Shown piece after piece: positions 1 through 3,930 of a DNA stretch of 5,813 nucleotides. Each line of letters opens with the position of its first letter. The first letter of the stretch is position 1. The DNA comes from Gemmatimonadota bacterium (GTDB lineage Bacteria > Gemmatimonadota > Gemmatimonadetes > JACCXV01), in contig JACCXV010000015.1 of assembly GCA_013696835.1 (NCBI GenBank), forward strand, positions 1-5,813. Direction: 5' to 3'. The position numbers were made by a program, and so were the translations under genes. The notes under the pieces were generated by a model. The model was not told the DNA's origin. It worked only from the letters and a program-made list of their open reading frames with translations, and did not search any database.

Positions 1-30
1 ACGATTCTGCGAGATCGTAGCTGGTCGTGA
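1..30 (+). CDS. Possible 3' end of an upstream gene (partial)
   Basis: The first nine codons in frame 1 read TILRDRSWS and then meet TGA at 28-30. That stop overlaps the GTG start of the next gene as GTGA, the same kind of 4-nt overlap seen between the next two genes (ATGA at 989-992), so this may be the tail of the preceding operon member. Only nine residues are visible, so no function can be given. Alternatively this is non-coding leader. Confidence 0.25.
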   Translation, partial: TILRDRSWS

Positions 31-992
31 CCGCTGGCTCCCTTCCCGCCGCCTTCGGCGCCTTCGCCGCGCTCGCCGCGCTCGCCGCGCTCGCCCTGCC
101 GGGATGCAATCGTGGCGGCGAATCGCAGGTGAGCGTGCAGGAAGCCATCCTGCAGCGCGAGCAGTTGGGGCTCAGGGCGCTGATCGCAGCGGCCCACGAG
201 GGCCCGCTCATCCCCTTCCAGCAGGTCCTGGTCGTGCTCGACCAGCGGTTGATCCAGGACCTGCTCGAGGCTGCCACGCCGTACGAGCGGATGGTCGCGG
301 ACCGCTACCGGGTGCGCGTGACGGCCGCCAGCGTGCGCTTCGAGGACGGCTTCGCGCTGGTTCGCCTCGACGGCCGGGCGAGCTTCGCGAATCGCGAGGA
401 GTCGGACGTCGCGGCCGACGTCGAGGTGTTCGGCGGCCTGGACATCGTGGATCTCGACCGCGCCTCGGGTGTGCTCCGCGGGCGGGTACGGATCATCGGC
501 GTGCAGGCGAAGCGGATCACGGTGATGGGGCGCGACACAGGACCCGTGCGGAAGCTCGTGGAGGACCTCGGCCGCTCGAAGGTCGAGGAGTTCAACGTGC
601 TCGGCTCGACCCTCGAGATCCCCGTTCAGCTCGAGCAGGAGGTGGTGATCCCCGAGGTCGGCCCCGAGGGGGACATCCACATTCCCGCGGCAACGGTCCC
701 TCTGCGCGTGGCCGTGCAGGACGTGAAGGCGTTCCGCGGCAAGCTCTGGGTCTCGATCGGAGTGGCGGTCGTGGTGCCGGGCCAGGAGGACGCTCCCCCG
801 CCCGAGGCCGCACCCGGCGCGGGGCTGGTCGGGCGCCCGAAGGGGGCCGCCGACTCGGCCGCGGCGACGGAGGAAGCAGAGCCACGGGCCGGCAGCGAAG
901 CTGCTGCCGCCGCGGGGGCGGGACGCAGGCCGAGGCTCCCTCCCGAGGCGCGGGCATCGCAGGCGGGCCGTGGCGCACAGGAGGCGCGATGA
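27..992 (+). CDS. Putative lipoprotein of unknown function, first of a pair
   Basis: 321 aa. I do not recognise the family. Residues 8-26 are hydrophobic and end in the lipobox L24-P25-G26-C27, so signal peptidase II processing and lipid anchoring at Cys27 are expected; Asn follows at +2, compatible with the outer membrane. Residues 35-95 look helical and contain a segment starting LIPFQQVLVVL. Residues 96-250 alternate short hydrophobic beta strands with charged turns (for example VRVTAASVRF, LEIPVQLEQEVVIP, LWVSIGVAVVVP), reminiscent of elongated lipid-binding barrel folds, which is inference only. Residues 253-321 are a low-complexity Ala/Pro/Glu/Arg tail. The GTG start at 27 is the only standard start in frame before the signal peptide, because TAG lies at 18-20. 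The n-region lacks Lys or Arg, which is unusual, and no clear Shine-Dalgarno is visible. The stop overlaps the next gene by 4 nt, indicating coupled translation. Confidence 0.75.
   Translation: MTAGSLPAAFGAFAALAALAALALPGCNRGGESQVSVQEAILQREQLGLRALIAAAHEGPLIPFQQVLVVLDQRLIQDLLEAATPYERMVADRYRVRVTAASVRFEDGFALVRLDGRASFANREESDVAADVEVFGGLDIVDLDRASGVLRGRVRIIGVQAKRITVMGRDTGPVRKLVEDLGRSKVEEFNVLGSTLEIPVQLEQEVVIPEVGPEGDIHIPAATVPLRVAVQDVKAFRGKLWVSIGVAVVVPGQEDAPPPEAAPGAGLVGRPKGAADSAAATEEAEPRAGSEAAAAAGAGRRPRLPPEARASQAGRGAQEAR
66..92 (+). repeat. Three perfect copies of a 9-bp tandem repeat in the signal peptide
   Basis: GCCGCGCTC occurs at 66-74, 75-83 and 84-92 and encodes Ala-Ala-Leu three times inside the hydrophobic core of the lipoprotein signal peptide. 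The 9-bp unit keeps the frame, so copy-number change would lengthen or shorten the core without breaking the gene. Confidence 0.85.
979..984 (+). promoter_or_regulatory. Strong Shine-Dalgarno AGGAGG
   Basis: AGGAGG lies 4 nt before the ATG at 989, within the 3' end of the preceding lipoprotein gene. It fixes the start of the second lipoprotein and rules out the much longer open frame running upstream through the first gene. Confidence 0.8.
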
Positions 993-2137
993 GCCCGCGA
1001 CGCGTGAACCTCCTGTTCCCGTCGCTGCTTGCAGTTCTCCTGCTCGGGAGCGCCGGCTGCAACCGCAAGGATGTGAGCGACGGCGAAGCGCAGCGGATCG
1101 CCGACCTTCGCCGTACCCACGAGATCCTGCATGACAGCTTGGAGGCGCTCGTGGCCGGCGATACGCTGCTCGCGCAGGCGGCCTCCGACAGCGGCGAGGT
1201 GGTGCTTGCGGTACGCGAGGTCGTGGTCGAGTCGCTGATCCACGAGGTGACACGCCGCTACCTCGACCGCGTGGAGCTCGACATCTCGCCCGAGGTGCAG
1301 GTGGAGGAAGGGGGCGAGATCCGCGTGAAGGTGCTGGTGGGGAACGTCAAGGTGGGAGCCTGGAAGGTCCACCTGACGATCCACCGCATCCGCGGCACGC
1401 TGCGCGCGCAGCCGCCCAAGGTGAGCGTCACGGGCACCAATCGCCTGCACCTCGACATCCCGGTGACCCTCCAGGAAGGCCGGGGCGACGCGACGATCCA
1501 GTTCACCTGGGACGCCGCCGGCGTGGCGAGCGTGGCCTGCCGGGACTTCCAGGTGACGCAGCGGATCGCCGGTACCGTGGTGCCGAGGACCTACGGCATC
1601 GACGGCGACTTCGTGCTCTCGTCCGGGAAGGCGACGGTCGTCGCGCAGCCGGAGTTCCCGGAGGAGAAGTTCCGCCTCAGCGCCGACCTCTCGCGGGAGT
1701 CCTGGCGCGAGGTGCAGCGCCTCCTCGAGTCGCAGGACAAGATCGGGAAGTGCGGCATCGCGCTGAACCCGCCGGCGGTGATCGAGAAGCTCCGCGCGCT
1801 GGGGTCGAAGGGCTTCGACATCAAGCTCCCTCGCTCCATCCTGCGCACCGTGGAGCTGCCCGCCAGCGTGAGCGAGGCCGTGACGGTGGAGGGCAACCGG
1901 ATCGAGCTCTCGGTGCGGCCCAGCGTCCTGCGCATCACGCCGCGCACGTTCTGGTACAGCGCGGCCGTCGAGACACGGATTCGGCGCGGGCCCGCGGGGG
2001 GGCCGGGAGAGGTCGGCCCCAGCGGCGCGGGAGACGTCGGCCCAGGCGGCGGCGACTCGGTGGGAGGCCCGCCGGACACGCTGCGTCGCGCCGCAGCCGG
2101 CGGGCCTAGCGCCCCGCCGTCGCGGCCGGCTTCGTGA
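989..2137 (+). CDS. Putative lipoprotein of unknown function, second of a pair
   Basis: 382 aa; family not recognised. A basic n-region (R4, R5), a hydrophobic core (7-20) and GSAGC with Cys24 give a lipoprotein signal; Ser rather than Leu at -3 makes the lipobox slightly atypical. The mature N-terminus starts Cys-Asn-Arg, as in the upstream lipoprotein. Residues 33-95 are largely helical. Residues 95-330 are rich in predicted beta strands, with two similar-looking stretches around 146-220 and 275-330 (DIPVTLQEG; VELPASV, IELSVRPSVLRI) separated by a helical segment at 235-272. This resembles two-lobed lipid-binding barrels such as DUF4403-like proteins, but that is only a guess. Cys184 and Cys255 could form a disulphide. 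Residues 331-382 are a Gly/Pro-rich low-complexity tail. The ATG at 989 has an AGGAGG site and overlaps the upstream stop (ATGA), so the two genes are one transcription unit and probably work together in the envelope. The 3' end overlaps the convergent methyltransferase gene by 32 bp. Confidence 0.8.
   Translation: MSPRRVNLLFPSLLAVLLLGSAGCNRKDVSDGEAQRIADLRRTHEILHDSLEALVAGDTLLAQAASDSGEVVLAVREVVVESLIHEVTRRYLDRVELDISPEVQVEEGGEIRVKVLVGNVKVGAWKVHLTIHRIRGTLRAQPPKVSVTGTNRLHLDIPVTLQEGRGDATIQFTWDAAGVASVACRDFQVTQRIAGTVVPRTYGIDGDFVLSSGKATVVAQPEFPEEKFRLSADLSRESWREVQRLLESQDKIGKCGIALNPPAVIEKLRALGSKGFDIKLPRSILRTVELPASVSEAVTVEGNRIELSVRPSVLRITPRTFWYSAAVETRIRRGPAGGPGEVGPSGAGDVGPGGGDSVGGPPDTLRRAAAGGPSAPPSRPAS
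2005..2043 (+). repeat. Imperfect 24-bp tandem repeat in the lipoprotein tail
   Basis: GGGAGAGGTCGGCCC at 2005-2019 recurs at 2029-2043 with one change (G to C at the seventh base), a period of 24 bp or 8 codons. It encodes the repeated peptide G-(E/D)-V-G-P in the Gly/Pro-rich tail of the second lipoprotein, with a decayed third unit (DSVGG) after it. This suggests the tail grew by local duplication. Confidence 0.7.
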
Positions 2138-2930
2138 ACTTCAGGAACATCCGGTCGGCCAGGTGGCGCCGGCCCTCCATGAAATCGTCGCGGGGGTCCT
2201 CCGGGTTCGCGAGCAGCTCGGAGGCGCCGGCGAACCGGAACCCGGCGGCCTCCACTTCCTCGCGCACGGTGCGCTGGCCCATGCGGTGGGTGCGCATGTC
2301 ATGGCCAGTGGGCATGCCGAGCCGCACCTCTACGATCCCCAGTCGGCCGCCGGGCTTGAGCGCCGCCATGATCAGCGGCAGGATCCTCGTCTGTGGCTGG
2401 TTGAACAGGTGGTAGCCGCGGTTGATGATCACGGCGTCCAGGGTGCCGGCCGGGACCTCCGCCAGGTTCCCCGGGACCTTCACGTTCGACACCCCCTCGA
2501 GGTCACCGCGCTCGAGCCGCCGCACCAGGCCCTCCGCTTCGGTCGCGTACACGCGTCCGCTCGGCCCCACGCGCTTCGCCAGCCACCAGGTGTAGTAGCC
2601 GCCGCCGGCCATCACGTCCGCCACGTGCGAGCCCGGGCCTATCCCGAGCTCGTCCATGACCCGCTCCGGCTTCTCGCCGGCGTCCCGGACCGTCTCCTGG
2701 GAGCGGTCGGGCACGGGCAGCGTGTCCTGATCCGCGGGGGAGCCGTGTCCGTTGGCGGCCGAATCGCTGCCGGCCGGATCTCCGGGCTGCGCGCCGGCCG
2801 GGACGGCGTCGCTCGCGGAGGCGGCCGCATCCATGCCTGCCGCATCGTCCGTGGCCGGCGCGCCCCCCTCGCAAGCCAGGGTGAGGGCCGCCAGCAGGAC
2901 CGTGGTGCGAACGCTCGCGGATCGACGCAT
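2106..2930 (-). CDS. Exported (putative lipoprotein) class I SAM-dependent methyltransferase
   Basis: 274 aa. The N-terminus has basic residues (R2, R3, R8), a hydrophobic core (10-19) and Cys20 after LTLA, giving a secretory and probably lipoprotein signal, although Thr at -3 is atypical. Residues 21-75 are an Ala/Asp/Ser/Gly-rich disordered linker. The catalytic domain covers about 78-266. Motif I is HVADVMAGGGYYT (102-114); the acidic residue ending strand 2 is probably Glu131 in YATE; DAVIINRGYH (165-174) matches the motif IV region; LKPGGRLGIVE (191-201) is the post-motif strand. The segment RDAGEKPERVMDELGI before motif I is typical of predicted methyltransferases of the COG4798-like kind, which often carry signal peptides; their substrate is unknown. 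An ATG start at 2930 with GGAGA 5 nt upstream supports this start. The gene is divergent from the CobQ-like amidotransferase and convergent with the lipoprotein operon. An exported enzyme using SAM is odd, as SAM is cytoplasmic. Methyltransferase fold is certain, substrate is not. Confidence 0.85.
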   Translation of the reverse strand: MRRSASVRTTVLLAALTLACEGGAPATDDAAGMDAAASASDAVPAGAQPGDPAGSDSAANGHGSPADQDTLPVPDRSQETVRDAGEKPERVMDELGIGPGSHVADVMAGGGYYTWWLAKRVGPSGRVYATEAEGLVRRLERGDLEGVSNVKVPGNLAEVPAGTLDAVIINRGYHLFNQPQTRILPLIMAALKPGGRLGIVEVRLGMPTGHDMRTHRMGQRTVREEVEAAGFRFAGASELLANPEDPRDDFMEGRRHLADRMFLKFTKPAATAGR

Positions 2931-2943
2931 CGGGGTCTCCGTG

Positions 2944-3073
2944 GGTGCCGGTTATGTCGGGTTGGGGAAAGCCGCGCGGACGCTCGGCCGGCGGCCTGCC
3001 GCGGCCGCGAACGCCGCCGCGCGGAATGGTATGCCGACTCGCTGCCCGAAGGAAGCGCGATCCCAGGAGCGCG
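2944..3073 (+). promoter_or_regulatory. Candidate degenerate cobalamin-riboswitch-like leader
   Basis: In the 179-bp leader of the CobQ-type gene, short blocks resembling the cobalamin riboswitch core occur on the right strand and in the right order. They are GGTGCC (2944-2949); GGGGAAA (2964-2970) followed by a possible GCCG...CGGC stem (2971-2974 with 2985-2988); CCGCGAAC (3005-3012), where the core has CCCGCAACTGT; ATGCCGACTCGCTG (3031-3044), similar to the GCCACTG block; GAAGGAAG (3048-3055), like GGGAAGG; and CCAGGAG (3063-3069), matching the first half of the B12 box AGCCAGGAGACC. The GGTG of the core and the second half of the B12 box do not match. This could be a diverged or decayed riboswitch, or similarity found by looking hard at GC-rich sequence. 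Confidence 0.27.
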
Positions 3074-3079
3074 AAAGGA

Positions 3080-3093
3080 CGGGGTCTCCCCCG
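3080..3093 (+). other. GC hairpin next to the start of the CobQ-like gene
   Basis: CGGGG (3080-3084) can pair with CCCCG (3089-3093) around a TCTC loop, ending 16 nt before the ATG at 3110. No T-run follows, so it is not a standard intrinsic terminator. Its place beside the ribosome-binding region, which has no evident Shine-Dalgarno, would suit a role in controlling translation initiation. That role is inferred. Confidence 0.4.
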
Positions 3094-3109
3094 CCGTGCC
3101 GGGCCGGAC

Positions 3110-3808
3110 ATGCTGACGGTGCGCGTGATTCGAACGCCGAGCAGCGCCATCCCCGAGGAGTTCGACGCGCTGGCGGCGGAGCCGGACGTTGAGCTGGTCT
3201 TCACCGACAGGCCCGACGAGCTGGGTGCCCCGGACATGGTGGTTCTGCCCGGTTCGGAGGCGACGATCCCGGATACCCTGTTCCTGCGGGCCAGCGGCAT
3301 GGATGCGGCCATACGGCGCGCAGCCGAGAACGGCTCGCTGATCTTCGGGATCTGCGGTGGCTTCCAGATGATGGGCACGGAGCTCTCCGATCCCGACGGA
3401 CTCGAGAGCGACACGCCGCGCGCCGAGGGGCTCGGCATCTTCGAGATGGCGACGACGTTCACGCGTGACAGGATCGACGAGCGGGTGGACGCATCCGGAC
3501 CCTCCGGAGGAGCAGGCGGCGAGGGCGGCTTCCTGCCCCAGGACGCCCGCGTGACGGGGTTCGAGCTGCACGGCGGCCGATCGGTGGTGCGGCCCACGTC
3601 GGAGGTCGTGCCACTCTTCGATCGAGCCACGGGAGGCAGCCCGGAATGTCCTCTGGGGATCGCGACGCGCGACTATGCGGCGATGGGAACCTACCTGCAC
3701 GGCGTGCTCGCCGATCCCATCTTCCGCAAGCGCATCCTCGAGCACCTGCGCGCGCGCCGGGCCGCACGCCAAGCGGTACCCGACGCGGCCTCGAGCCGCT
3801 TGCGATGA
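3110..3808 (+). CDS. Stand-alone CobQ/CbiP-type glutamine amidotransferase domain
   Basis: 232 aa. The whole protein matches the C-terminal GATase_3 domain of cobyric acid synthase, which hydrolyses glutamine to supply ammonia for side-chain amidation in cobalamin synthesis. Visible landmarks are: domain-opening strand VRVIRTP (4-10) and the EFDALAAEPDVEL stretch; LPGSEATIPD (46-55), where the family has LPGSKNTI; the nucleophile Cys82 in GICGGFQMMG (80-89); DPDGLES and AEGLGIF (94-111); GFELHGG (150-156, family GYEIHxG); and catalytic His197 in GTYLHG (193-198). A full CobQ is about 480-500 aa; here the N-terminal BioD-like synthetase domain with its P-loop is absent, and protein start and domain start coincide. 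The frame stays open back to 2945, with an ATG at 3026, but that stretch encodes Arg-rich, shadow-like sequence, so ATG 3110 is preferred; no clear Shine-Dalgarno is seen. The methyltransferase upstream is divergent. GatD, the amidotransferase partner of MurT in peptidoglycan amidation, is a related stand-alone alternative but fits the motifs less well. Confidence 0.87.
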   Translation: MLTVRVIRTPSSAIPEEFDALAAEPDVELVFTDRPDELGAPDMVVLPGSEATIPDTLFLRASGMDAAIRRAAENGSLIFGICGGFQMMGTELSDPDGLESDTPRAEGLGIFEMATTFTRDRIDERVDASGPSGGAGGEGGFLPQDARVTGFELHGGRSVVRPTSEVVPLFDRATGGSPECPLGIATRDYAAMGTYLHGVLADPIFRKRILEHLRARRAARQAVPDAASSRLR

Positions 3809-3930
3809 CGCGCTTGTCTGTGGGACCCGTTTACCAACTCTCCGGGTACGATCGAGGATTCCGGCCACAGCCGCGCTCCGATCCCGACGGGATGTCGGGT
3901 GACGGAACTCAGCCCTCACAGGCATTCTCC
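3809..3930. other. Intergenic spacer before the FG-GAP protein
   Basis: 122 bp and less GC-rich at its start than the flanking genes. CCCGAC (3883-3888) and GTCGGG (3894-3899) can form a 6-bp stem with a 5-nt loop, but no T-run follows, so a terminator cannot be claimed. TACGAT (3847-3852) resembles a -10 box but lacks a -35 at proper spacing. An in-frame ATG at 3892 is an alternative start of the next gene. Confidence 0.4.

Larger units (their letters stand above)
2931..3102 (+). repeat. Direct repeat at both ends of the divergent intergenic region
   Basis: CGGGGTCTCC is found at 2931-2940 and again, perfectly, at 3080-3089. In each copy GTGCCGG follows after a short gap (2945-2951 with a 4-nt gap; 3096-3102 with a 6-nt gap). 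The two composite copies sit about 150 bp apart, one just upstream of each divergent start codon. The left copy, read on the minus strand, contains the GGAGA ribosome site of the methyltransferase. A duplicated operator or chance similarity in GC-rich DNA are both possible. Confidence 0.5.

Noticed and set aside
104..988. Long plus-strand frame continuing upstream of the second lipoprotein
   Set aside because: It lies over the first lipoprotein in another frame and encodes Arg/Gly-rich shadow sequence; the signal peptide and AGGAGG place the true start at 989.
626..1450. 274-aa open frame on the minus strand across both lipoprotein genes
   Set aside because: His/Arg/Ala-rich antisense frame with no domain and no ribosome site, over two supported coding regions.
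2945..3109. N-terminal extension of the CobQ-like protein to an upstream start
   Set aside because: The extension is Arg/Pro/Gly-rich with no P-loop or synthetase motif, and homology to the domain begins exactly at the ATG at 3110.
2503..3630. 375-aa open frame on the minus strand
   Set aside because: Same reason: antisense to the amidotransferase with its intact catalytic motifs, and low-complexity composition.
3110..3808. Assignment as GatD, the lipid II amidotransferase subunit
   Set aside because: DPDGLES, AEGLGIF and GFELHGG fit CobQ better, and there is no MurT next to it; kept only as an alternative.
3883..3899. Hairpin CCCGAC/GTCGGG as an intrinsic terminator of the amidotransferase gene
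   Set aside because: The stem is only 6 bp and has no following T-run; such short GC inverted repeats are frequent here.
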